Assembly: GCA_024362935.1 (NCBI GenBank)
Contig: JANCRA010000001.1
Span: forward strand, 66,058,930 to 66,122,929
Source: Setophaga petechia
Taxonomy: Eukaryota; Chordata; Aves; Passeriformes; Parulidae
Direction: 5' to 3'
Length of the DNA stretch: 64,000 bases
The position numbers and the translations under genes were made by a program. Of this stretch, positions 22,831 through 34,384 are shown piece after piece (position 1 is the stretch's first letter; each line of letters opens with the position of its first letter). The notes under the pieces are model-generated. The model did no database searches. It was not told where the DNA came from and was given only the letters and a program-made list of their open reading frames with translations.

Positions 22831-24826
22831 AACACTCTGCAGACCTTCTTGTACCTTCTAAAACACCATGGGAGATGTTTTCTCAGCAGGCAGAGTTTCT
22901 CCTTGCGAGACATTGTGAAAAAGGAATATGCTTAGATGTAGGTGACTAGAGACACTTGCTACAGGACGCTGCAAAGCTAAAGGCTGCAAAACACTGACAT
23001 TTTGTAAGCAGCTTGCAAACTGAGGGAAAACAGTACCTTTCCACTCTCCTGCATTTTCCTTTCCCAGAACAATTCGAATTTTAGGGGTTTTGGACAACTT
23101 TCTTTTACTTCTTGCAAAACACTCTGCAGACCTTCTTGTACCCTTTTAAAAACCATGGGAGCTGTTTTCTCAAAAGGCAAAGTTTCTCCTTTGAAGATAC
23201 AGTGAAAAAGGAATATGCTTAGATGTAGGTGGCTAGAGGCACTTGCTACAGCGCACTGCAAAGGTAAAGGCTGCACAACACTTGCATTGTGGCACAGTTT
23301 GCAAACTGATAGAAAACAGTACCCCTGCGCTCTCCTGCATTTTCCTTTCCCAGTACAATTTGAATTTTAGGGGTTTTGGACAACTTTCTTTTACTTCTTG
23401 CAAAACACTCTGCAGAGCTTCTTGTACCTTCTAAAACACCATGGGAGATGTTTTCTCAGCAGGCAGAGTTTCTCCTTGCGAGATATTGTGAAAAAGGAAT
23501 ATGCTTAGATGTAGGTGACTAGAGACACTTGCTACAAGACGCTGCAAAGCTAAAGGCTGCAAAACACTGACATTTTGTAAGCAGCTTGCAAACTGAGAGA
23601 AAACAGTACCTTTCTACTCTCCTGCATTTTCCTTTCCCACTACAATTCGAATTTTAGGGGTTTTGGACAACTTTCTTTTACTTCTTGCAAAACACTCTGC
23701 AGACCTTCTTGTACCTTCAAAAACACCATGGGAGATGTTTTCTCAGCAGGCAGAGTTTCTCCTTGCGAGACATTGTGAAAAAGGAATTTGCTTACATGTA
23801 GGTGACTAGAGACACTTGCTTCAGGACGCTGCAAAGCTAAAGGCTGCAAAACACTGACATTTTGTAAGCAGCTTGCAAACGTAGAGAAAACAGTACCTTT
23901 CCACTCTCCTGCATTTTCCTTTCCCAGTACAATTCGAATTTTAGGGGTTTTGGACAACTTTCTTGTACTTCTTGCAAAACACTCTGCAGACCTTCTTGTA
24001 CCTTCTAAAACACCATGGGAGCTGTTTTCTCAACAGGCAAAGATTCTCCTTTGGGGATACAGTGAAAAAGGTATTTGCTTAGATGTAGGTGATTAGAGGC
24101 ACTTGCTACAGTGCACTGCAAAGGTAAAGGCTGCACAACACTTGCATTGTGGCACAGTTTGCAAACTGATAGAAAACAATACCCCTGCACTCTCCTGCAT
24201 TTTCCTCACCCAGCGAAATTCAAATCGAAAGGGTTTTGGACAACTTTCTTTTACTTCTTGCAAAACACTCTGCAGACCTTCTTCTACCTTCTAAAACACC
24301 ATGGGAGATGTTTTCTCAGCAGGCAGAGTCTCTGCTTGCGAAACATTGTTAAAAAGGAATATGCTTAGATGTAGCTGACTAGAGACACTTGCTACAGGAC
24401 GCTGCAAAGCTAAAGGCTGCACAACACTGGCATTGTGGCACAGTTTGCAAACTGATAGAAAACAGTACCTTTCCACTCTCCTGCATTTTCCTTTCCCAGT
24501 ACAATTCGAATTTTAGGGGTTTTGGACAACTTTCTTGTACTTCTTGCAAAACACTCTGCAGACCTTCTTGTACCTTCTAAAACACCATGGGAGATGTTTT
24601 CTCAGCAGGCAGAGTTTCTCCTTGCGGGACATTGTTAAAAAGGAATATGCTTAGATGTAGGTGACTAGAGACACTTGCTACAGGACGCTGCAAAGCTAAA
24701 GGCTGCAAAACACTGACATTTTGTAAGCAGCTTGCAAACTGAGAGAAAACAGTACCTTTCCACTCTCCTGCATTTTCCTTTCCCAGTACAATTCGAATTT
24801 TAGGGGTTTTGGACAACTTTCTTTTA

Positions 24827-25112
24827 CTTCTTGCAAAACACTCTGCAGACCTTCTTGTACCCTTTTAAAAACCATGGGAGCTGTTTTCTCAACAGGCAAA
24901 GATTCTCCTTTGGAGATTCAGTGAAAAAGGTATTTGCTTAGATGTAGGTGGCTAGAGGCACTTGCTACAGTGCACTGCAAAGGTAAAGGCTGCACAACAC
25001 TTGCATTGTGGCACAGTTTGCAAACTGAGAGAAAACAGTACCTTTCCACTCTCCTGCATTTTCCTTTCCCAGTACAATTCGAATTTTAGGGGTTTTGGAC
25101 AACTTTCTTTTA
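24827..25112 (+). repeat. Reference class-B monomer (286 bp)
   Basis: Class B has the head ACCCTTTTAAAAACCATGG followed by GAGCTG, the block ATTCTCCTTTGGAGAT, the stretch CTACAGTGCACTGCAAAGG, and the shorter middle block CATTGTGGCACAGTTTGC. CAGTGCACTG is a perfect 10-bp palindrome, absent from class A (CAGGACGCTG). The LTR always inserted into a class-B monomer, four bases downstream of this palindrome. This copy has the A-like ACTGAGAG just after the middle block, so it is slightly mosaic. Confidence 0.87.
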
Positions 25113-25846
25113 CTTCTTGCAAAACACTCTGCAGACCTTCTTGTACCTTCTAAAACACCATGGGAGATGTTTTCTCAGCAGGCAGAGTTTCCCCTTGCGA
25201 GACATTGTTAAAAAAGAATATGCTTAAATGTAGGTGACTAGAGACACTTGCTACAGGACCCTGCAAAGCTAAAGGCTGCAAAACACTGACATTTTGTAAG
25301 CAGCTTGCAAACTGAGAGAAAACAGTACTTTTCCACTCTCCTGCGTTTTCCTTTCCCAGAACAGTTCGAATTTTAGGGGTTTTGGACAACTTTCTTGTAC
25401 TTCTTGCAAAACACTCTGCAGACCTTCTTGTACCCTTTTAAAAACCATGGGGGCTCTTTTCTCAAAAGGCAAAGTTTCTCCTTAGGAGATACTGTGAAAA
25501 AGGTATTTGCTTAGATGTAGGTGGCTAGAGGCACTTGCTACAGTGCACTGCAAAGGTAATGGCTGCACAACACTTGCATTGTGGCACAGTTTGCAAACTG
25601 ATAGAAAACAGTACCTTTCCACTCTCCTGCATTTTCCTTTCCCAGTACAATTCGAATTTTAGGGGTTTTGGACAACTTTCTTGTACTTCTTGCAAAACAC
25701 TCTGCAGACCTTCTTGTACCCTTTTAAAAACCATGGGAGCTGTTTTCTCAACAGGCAAAGATTCTCCTTTGGAGATACTGTGAAAAAGGTATTTGCTTAG
25801 ATGTAGGTGACTAGAGGCCTATGCTACAGTGCACTGCAAAGGTAAT

Positions 25847-26388
25847 TGTTGTGGTTTGTTCTGCTCCCCCTCAGTTGTTTTGGCTATGTTTCTGCCCAAG
25901 TTTTTCTCCAGTTAAGTGTCAATCGCCTGACCTCTCCTTAGTTACCATGACAACTAATGTATTCTCTCCATTCTCCACCCCCGGCTTCCTGCCAGTCACT
26001 TGGCCCTTCTGCCTCTTTTTCTAGAAATCTCTCACTAGGTCGTCGAGTGATTGGTTAGGGGGCCGGGGCCCCTCCCTAAGTTCTTCCCCTTTAGTTTTCC
26101 TTCCATGTGTATCATTTTTGTAACACCCTTCCCTGGACCCCCATTTGTTCCTGAATGTTGCCACCCCATACCTCCCACTCTCTTTATAACCTGTTACGGT
26201 CCCGCCCTCGGGACCCTCCACTTTTCAGATTCCAGTGGGAGCACAATAGACCTGACTGCGCCTGACACTGGAGAGTCTCTCCTTCACTTCACCCACGGGC
26301 TGAAGCTGAACTGTGGCCACGTCTCTGCTGACTGCAAGCGGGCTGGCAAGCTTGCCGGGCATCTCTAACATCGGCCAGCCCAACTTCA
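25847..26388 (+). mobile_element. Solo LTR, copy 5
   Basis: This LTR is 542 bp with GGTAAT at 25841-25846 and 26389-26394. ATTGG is at 26050-26054 and TTTATAA at 26183-26189. It has GTCGAGTG with GGGAGCAC (G/G haplotype) and by eye equals copy 9. From this copy on, all right flanks read CCCAGTACAATTCGAATTTTAGG. With its downstream 4 kb it forms a block duplicated at copy 10 (offset 28,806-28,807). Confidence 0.88.
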
Positions 26389-29300
26389 GGTAATGGCTGC
26401 ACAACACTTGCATTGTGGCACAGTTTGCAAACTGATAGAAAACAGTACCTTTCCACTCTCCTGCATTTTCCTTTCCCAGTACAATTCGAATTTTAGGGGT
26501 TTTGGACAACTTTCTTTTACTTCTTGCAAAACACTCTGCAGACCTTCTTGTACCTTCTAAAACACCATGGGAGATGTTTTCTCAGCAGGCAGAGTCTCTG
26601 CTTGTGAAACATTGTGAAAAAGGAATATGCTTAGATGTAGGTGACTAGAGACACTTGCTACAGGACGCTGCAAAGCTAAAGGCTGCACAACACTGGCATT
26701 TTGTAAGCAGCTTGCAAACTGAGAGAAAACAGTACCTTTCCACTCTCCTGCATTTTCCTTTCCCAGTACAATTCGAATTTTAGGGGTTTTGGACAACTTT
26801 CTTTTACTTCTTGCAAAACACTCTGCAGACCTTCTTGTACCTTCTAAAACACCATGGGAGATGTTTTCTCAGCAGGCAGAGTTTCTCCTTGCGAGACATT
26901 GTTAAAAAGGAATATGCTTAGATGTAGGTGACTAGAGACACTTGCTACAGGACGCTGCAAAGCTAAAGGCTGCAAAACACTGACATTTTGTAAGCAGCTT
27001 GCAAACTGAGAGAAAACAGTATGTTTCCCCTCTCCTGCATTTTCCTTTCCCAGTACAATTCGAATTTTAGGGGTTTTGGACAACTTTCTTTTACTTCTTG
27101 CAAAACACTCTGCAGACCTTCTTGTACCCTTTTAAAAACCATGGGAGCTGTTTTCTCAACAGGCAAAGATTCTCCTTTGGAGATACTGTGAAAAAGGTAT
27201 TTGCTAAGATGTAGGTGATTAAAGGCACTTACTACAGTGCACTGCAAAGGTAAAGGCTGCACAACACTTGCATTGTGGCACAGTTTGCAAACTGATAGAA
27301 AACAGTACCCCTGCACTCTCCAGCATTTTCCTTACCCAGCGAAATTCAAATCGAAGGGGTTTTGGACAACTTTCTTTTACTTCTTGCAAAACACTCTGCA
27401 GACCTTCTTGTACCTTCTAAAACACCATGGGAGATGTTTTCTCAGCAGGCAGAGTCTCTGCTTGTGAAACATTGTTAAAAAGAAATATGCTTAGATGTAG
27501 GTGACTAGAGACACTTGCTACAGGACGCTGCAAAGCTAAAGGCTGCACAACACTGGCATTGTGGCACAGTTTGCAAACTGAGAGAAAACAGTACCTTTCC
27601 ACTCTCCTGCATTTTCCTTTCCCAGAACATTTTGAATTTTAGGGGTTTTGGACAACTTTCTTGTACTTCTTGCAAAACACTCTGCAGACCTTCTTGTACC
27701 CTTTTAAAAACCATGGGAGCTGTTTTCTCAACAGGCAAAGATTCTCCTTTGGAGATACAATGAAAAAGGTATTTGCTTAGATGTAGGTGGCTAGAGGCAC
27801 TTGCTATAGTGCACTGCAAAGGTAAAGGCTGCACAACACTTGCATTGTGGCACAGTTTGCAAACTGATAGAAAACAGTACCTTTCCACTCTCCTGCATTT
27901 TCCTTTCTCAGTACAATTCGAATCAAAGGGGTTTTGGACAACTTACTTTTACTTCTTGCAAAACACTCTGCAGACCTTCTTGTACCTTCTAAAACACCAT
28001 GGGAGATGTTTTCTCAGCAGGCAGAGTTTCTCCTTGCGAGACATTGTTAAAAAGGAATATGCTTAGATGTAGGTGACTAGAGACACTTGCTACAGGACGC
28101 TGCAAAGCTAAAGGCTGAAAAACACTGACATTTTGTAAGCAGCTTGCAAACTGAGAGAAAACAGTACCTTTCCACTCTCCTGCATTTTCCTTTCCCAGTA
28201 CAATTCGAATTTTAGGGGTTTTGGACAACTTTCTTTTACTTCTTGCAAAACACTCTGCAGACCTTCTTGTACCCTTTTAAAAACCATGGGAGCTGTTTTC
28301 TCAACAGGCAAAGATTCTCCTTTGGAGATTCAGTGAAAAAGGTATTTGCTTAGATGTAGGTGGCTAGAGGCACTTCCTAAAGTGCACTGCAAAGGTAAAG
28401 GCTGCACAACACTTGCATTGTGGCACAGTTTGCAAACTGATAGAAAACAGTACCTTTCCACTCTCCTGCATTTTCCTTTCCCAGTACAATTCGAATTTTA
28501 GGGGTTTTGGACAACTTTCTTTTACTTCTTGCTAAACACTCTGCAGACCTTCTTGTACCTTCTAAAACACCATGGGAGATGTTTTCTCAGCAGGCAGAGT
28601 TTCTCCTTGCGAGACATTGTGAAAAAGGAATATGCTTAGATGTAGGTGACTAGAGACACTTGCTACAGGACGCTGCAAAGCTAAAGGCTGCACAACACTG
28701 GCATTTTGTAAGCAGCTTGCAAACTGAGAGAAAACAGTACCTTTCCACTCTCCAGCTTTTTTCTTTCCCAGAACAATTCGAATTTTAGGGGTTTTGGACA
28801 ACTTTCTTTTACTTCTTGCAAAACACTCTGCAGACCTTCTTGTACCTTCTAAAACACCATGGGAGATGTTTTCTCAGCAGGCAGAGTCTGTGCTTGTGAA
28901 ACATTGTTAAAAAGGAATATGCTTAGATGTAGGTGACTAGAGACACTTGCTACAGGACGCTGCAAAGCTAAAGGCTGCACAACACTGGCATTGTGGCACA
29001 GTTTGCAAACTGATAGAAAACAGTACCTTTCCACTCTCCTGCATTTTCCTTTCTCAGTACAATTCGAGTTTTAGGGGTTTTGGACAACTTCCTTGTACTT
29101 CTTGCAAAACACTCTGCAGACCTTCTTGTACCCTTTTAAAAACCATGGGAGCTGTTTTCTCAACAGGCAAAGATTCTCCCTTGGAGATTCAGTGAAAAAG
29201 GTATTTGCTTAGATGTAGGTGGCTAGAGGCACTTGCTACAGTGCACTGCAAAGGTAAAGGCTGCACAACACTTGCATTGTGGCACAGTTTGCAAACTGAT

Positions 29301-30000
29301 AGAAAACAGTACCTTTCCACTCTCCTGCATTTTCCTTTCCCAGTACAATTCGAATCGAAGGGGTTTTGGACAACTTTCTTTTACTTCTTGCAAAACACTC
29401 TGCAGACCTTCTTGTACCTTCTAAAACACCATGGGAGATGTTTTCTCAGCAGGCAGAGTTTCTCCTTGCGAGACATTGTTAAAAAGGAATATGCTTAGAT
29501 GTAGGTGACTAGAGACACTTGCTACAGGACGCTGCAAAGCTAAAGGCTGCAAAACACTGACATTTTGTAAGCAGCTTGCAAACTGAGAGAAAACAGTACC
29601 TTTCCACTCTCCTGCATTTTCCTTTCCCAGTACAATTCGAATTTTAGGGGTTTTGGACAACTTTCTTGTACTTCTTGCAAAACACTCTGCAGACCTTCTT
29701 GTACCCTTTTAAAAACCATGGGAGCTGTTTTCTCAACAGGCAAAGATTCTCCTTTGGAGATACTGTGAAAAAGGTATTTGCTAAGATGTAGGTGATTAAA
29801 GGCACTTACTACAGTGCACTGCAAAGGTAAAAGCTGCACAACACTTGCATTGTGGCACAGTTTGCAAACTGATAGAAAACAGTACCCCCGCACTCTCCAG
29901 CATTTTCCTTACCCAGCGAAATTCAAATCGAAGGGGTTTTGGACAACTTTCTTGTACTTCTTGCAAAACACTCTGCAGACCTTCTTGTACCTTCTAAAAC
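25847..30000. repeat. Duplicated block (LTR 5 + ~14 monomers), partner of 54653-58807
   Basis: The offset is 28,806-28,807 bp throughout. Shared oddities include AGTATGTTTCCCCTCTCC, CAGAACATTTTGAA, GATACAATGAAAAAGG, CAACTTACTTTTAC and CTCCAGCTTTTTTC. One short patch differs near 29060/57865 (CAGTACAATTCGAG against CAGAACCATTCGAA), which looks like local conversion. Confidence 0.82.
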
Positions 30001-33000
30001 ACCATGGGAGATGTTTTCTCAGCAGGCAGAGTCTGTGCTTGTGAAACATTGTTAAAAAGGAATATGCTTAGATGTAGGTGACTAGAGACACTTGCTACAG
30101 GACGCTGCAAAGCTAAAGGCTGCACAACACTGGCATTGTGGCACAGTTTGCAAACTGATAGAAAACAGTACCTTTCCACTCTCCTGCATTTTCCTTTCTC
30201 AGTACAATTCGAGTTTTAGGGGTTTTGGACAACTTCCTTGTACTTCTTGCAAAACACTCTGCAGACCTTCTTGTACCCTTTTAAAAACCATGGGAGCTGT
30301 TTTCTCAACAGGCAAAGATTCTCCCTTGGAGATTCAGTGAAAAAGGTATTTGCTTAGATGTAGGTGGCTAGAGGCACTTGCTACAGTGCACTGCAAAGGT
30401 AAAGGCTGCACAACACTTGCATTGTGGCACAGTTTGCAAACTGATAGAAAACAGTACCTTTCCACTCTCCTGCATTTTCCTTTCCCAGTACAATTCGAAT
30501 CGAAGGGGTTTTGGACAACTTTCTTTTACTTCTTGCAAAACACTCTGCAGACCTTCTTGTACCTTCTAAAACACCATGGGAGATGTTTTCTCAGCAGGCA
30601 GAGTTTCTCCTTGCGAGACATTGTTAAAAAGGAATATGCTTAGATGTAGGTGACTAGAGACACTTGCTACAGGACGCTGCAAAGCTAAAGGCTGCACAAC
30701 ACTGGCATTTTGTAAGCAGCTTGCAAACTGAGAGAAAACAGTACCTTTCCACTCTCCTGCATTTCCCTTTCCCAGTACAATTCGAATTTTAGGGGTTTTG
30801 GACAACTTTCTTGTACTTCTTGCAAAACACTCTGCAGACCTTCTTGTACCTTCTAAAACACCATGGGAGCTGTTTTCTCAGCAGGCAGAGTTTCTCCTTG
30901 CGAGACATTGTGAAAAAGGGATTTGCTTAGATGTAGGTGACTAGAGACACTTGCTACAGGACGCTGCAAAGCTAAAGGCTGCAAAACACTGACATTTTGT
31001 AAGCAGCTTGCAAACTGAGAGAAAACAGTACCTTTCCACTCTCCTGCATTTTCCTTTCCCAGTACAATTCGAATTTTAGGGGTTTTGGACAACTTTCTTG
31101 TACTTCTTGCAAAACACTCTGCAGACCTTCTTGTACCCTTTTAAAAACCATGGGAGCTGTTTTCTCAAAAGGCAAAGATTCTCCTTTGGAGATTCAGTGA
31201 AAAAGGTATTTGCTTACATGAAGGTGGCTAGAGGCACTTGCTACAGTGCACTGCAAAGGTAAAGGCTGCACAACACTTGCATTGTGGCACAGTTTGCAAA
31301 CTGATAGAAAACAGTACCTTTCCACTCTCCTGCATTTTCCTTTCCCAGTACAATTCGAATTTTAGGGGTTTTGGACAACTTTCTTTTACTTCTTGCAAAA
31401 CACTCTGCAGACCTTCTTGTACCTTCTAAAACACCATGGGAGATGTTTTTTCAGCAGGCAGAGTTTCTCCTTGCGAGACATTGTGAAAAAGGAATATGCT
31501 TAGATGTAGGTGACTAGAGACACTTGCTACAGGACGCTGCAAAGCTAAATGCTGCACAACACTGGCATTTTGTAAGCAGCTTGCAAACTGAGAGAAAACA
31601 GTACCTTTCCACTCTCCTGCATTTTCCTTTCCCAGTACAATTCGAATCGAAGGGGTTTTGGACAACTTTCTTGTACTTCTTGCAAAACACTCTGCAGACC
31701 TTCTTGTACCTTCTAAAACACCATGGGAGATGTTTTCTCAGCAGGCAGTGTTTCTCCTTGCGAGACATTGTTAAAAAGGAATATGCTTAGATGTAGGTGA
31801 CTAGAGACACTTGCTACAGGACGCTGCAAAGCTAAAGGCTGCAAAACACTGACATTTTGTAAGCAGCTTGCAAACTGAGAGAAAACAGTACCTTTCCACT
31901 CTCCTGCATTTTCCTTTCCCAGTACAATTCGAATTTTAGGGGTTTTGGACAACTTTCTTGTACTTCTTGCAAAACACTCTGCAGACCTTCTTGTACCATT
32001 TTAAAAACCATGGGAGCTGTTTTCTCAACAGGCAAAGATTCTCCTTTGGAGATACTGTGAAAAAGGTATTTGCTAAGATGTAGGTGATTGAAGGCACTTA
32101 CTACAGTGCGCTGCAAAGGTAAAGGCTGCACAACACTTGCATTGTGGCACAGTTTGCAAACTGATAGAAAACAGTACCTTTCCACTCTCCTGCATTTTCC
32201 TTTCCCAGCGAAATTCAAATCGAAGGGGTTTTGGACAACTTTCTTTTACTTCTTGCAAAACACTCTGCAGACCTTCTTGTACCTTCTAAAACACCATGGG
32301 AGACGATTTCTCAGCAGGCAGAGTCTCTGCTTGCGAAACATTGTTAAAACGGAATATGCTTAGATGTAGGTGACTAGAGACACTTGCTACAGGACGCTGC
32401 AAAGCTAAAGGCTGCACAACACTGGCATTTTGTAAGCAGCTTGCAAACTGAGAGAAAACAGTACCTTTCCACTCTCCTGCATTTTCCTTTCCCAGTACAA
32501 TTCGAATTTTAGGGGTTTTGGACAACTTTCTTTTACTTCTTGCAAAACACTCTGCAGACCTTTTTGTACCTTCTAAAACACCATGGGAGATGTTTTCTCA
32601 GCAGGCAGAGTTTCTCCTTGCGAGACATTGTGAAAAAGGGATTTGCTTAGATGTAGGTGACTAGAGACACTTGCTACAGGACGCTGCAAAGCTAAAGGCT
32701 GCAAAACACTGACATTTTGTAAGCAGCTTGCAAACTGAGGGAAAACAGTACCTTTCCACTCTCCTGCATTTTCCTTTCCCAGTACAATTTGAATTTTAGG
32801 GGTTTTGGACAACTTTCTTGTACTTCTTGCAAAACACTCTGCAGACCTTCTTCTACCTTCTAAAACAACATAGGAGATGTTTTCTCAGCAGGCAGAGTTT
32901 CTCCTTGCGAGACATTGTTAAAGAGGAATATGCTTAGATGTAGGTGACTAGAGACACTTGCTACAGTCCATTGCAATTGTAAAGGCTGCACAACACTGGC

Positions 33001-33843
33001 ATTTTGTAAGCAGCTTGCAAACTGAGAGAAAACAGTACCTTTCCACTCTCCTGCATTTTCCTTTCCCAGTACAATTCGAATTTTAGGGGTTTTGGACAAC
33101 TTTCTTGTACTTCTTGCAAAACACTCTGCAGACCTTCTTGTACCTTCTAAAACACCATGGGAGATATTTTCTCAGCAGGCAGAGTTTCCCCTTGCGAGAC
33201 ATTGTTAAAAAAGAATATGCTTAAATGTAGGTGACTAGAGACACTTGCTACAGGACCCTCCAAAGCTAAAGGCTGCAAAACACTGGCATTTTGTAAGCAG
33301 CTTGCAAACTGAGAGAAAACAGTACTTTTCCACTCTCCTGCGTTTTCCTTTCCCAGAACAGTTCGAATTTTAGGGGTTTTGGACAACTTTCTTGTACTTC
33401 TTGCAAAACACTCTGCAGACCTTCTTGTACCCTTTTAAAAACCATGGGGGCTGTTTTCTCAAAAGGCAAAGTTTCTCCTTAGGAGATACTGTGAAAAAGG
33501 TATTTGCTTAGATGTAGGTGGCTAGAGGTACTTGCTACAGTGCACTGCAAAGGTAATGGCTGCACAACACTTGCATTGTGGCACAGTTTGCAAACTGATA
33601 GAAAACAGTACCTTTCCACTCTCCTGCATTTTCCTTTCCCAGTACAATTTGAATTTTAGGGGTTTTGGACAACTTTCTTGTACTTCTTGCAAAACACTCT
33701 GCAGACCTTCTTGTACCCTTTTAAAAACCATGGGAGCTGTTTTCTCAACAGGCAAAGATTCTCCTTTGGAGATACAGTGAAAAAGGTATTTGCTTAGATG
33801 TAGGTGACTAGAGGCCTATGCTACAGTGCACTGCAAAGGTAAT
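26389..33843. repeat. Satellite segment between LTR copies 5 and 6 (26-monomer interval)
   Basis: The LTR-to-LTR distance is 7,997 bp, or 26 monomers plus 548 bp. The 5' part (to about 30.0 kb) recurs after LTR copy 10. The 3' part (30.09-32.9 kb) recurs at the end of the window at an offset of 31,097 bp. A local 1,145-bp offset links 28.81-29.4 and 29.95-30.6 kb, which share TTCGAGTTTTAGG and CAACTTCCTTG. No gene is present. Confidence 0.92.
30092..32903. repeat. Duplicated block, partner of 61189-64000
   Basis: About ten monomers match the end of the window at a constant offset of 31,097 bp. Shared private variants include TTACATGAAGGTGG, GCTAAATGCTGCAC, GGCAGTGTTTCTCC and CCATTTTAAAAACC. 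The window ends inside the match, so its true length is not known. Confidence 0.82.
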
Positions 33844-34384
33844 TGTTGTGGTTTGTTCTGCTCCCCCTCAGTTGTTTTGGCTATGTTTCTGCCCAAGTTT
33901 TTCTCCAGTTAAGTGTCAATCGCCTGACCTCTCCTTAGTTACCATGACAACTAATGTATTCTCTCCATTCTCCACCCCCGGCTTCCTGCCAGTCACTTGG
34001 CCCTTCTGCCTCTTTTTCTAGAAATCTCTCACTAGGTCGTCGAGTGATTGGTTAGGGGGCCGGGGCCCCTCCCTAAGTTCTTCCCCTTTAGTTTTCTTCC
34101 ATGTGTATCATTTTTGTAACACCCTTCCCTGGACCCCCATTTGTTCCTGAATGCTGCCACCCCATACCTCCCACTCTCTTTATAACCTGTTACGGTCCCG
34201 CCCTCGGGACCCTCCACTTTTCAGATTCCAGTGGGAACACAATAGACCTGACTGCGCCGGACACTGGAGAGTCTCTCCTTCACTTCACCCACGGGCTGAA
34301 GCTGAACTGTGGCCACGTCTCTGCTGACTGCAAGCGGGCTGGCAAGCTTGCCGGGCATCTCTAACATCGGCCAGCCCAACTTCA
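33844..34384 (+). mobile_element. Solo LTR, copy 6 (541 bp, one-base deletion)
   Basis: This copy has GGTAAT at 33838-33843 and 34385-34390. It lacks one C in GTTTTCTTCCATG near 34094 and has private changes AATGCTGCC and GCGCCGGAC. ATTGG is at 34047-34051 and TTTATAA at 34179-34185. It combines GTCGAGTG with GGGAACAC. It carries the most private changes of the ten copies, consistent with an older or less homogenised copy. Confidence 0.88.

Larger units (their letters stand above)
15527..25846. repeat. Longest LTR-free satellite run (36-monomer interval)
   Basis: This 10.3-kb run holds 36 monomer lengths. Two monomers in it (18523-18808 and 20529-20814) carry the GGTAATGGC empty-site motif and the upstream neighbour normally found next to an LTR-bearing monomer, yet no LTR follows. 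The run is thus explained better by loss of LTR-bearing monomers than by an array that never had them. Blocks here recur at 31.7-33.5 and 34.5-37.5 kb. No gene is present. Confidence 0.9.
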
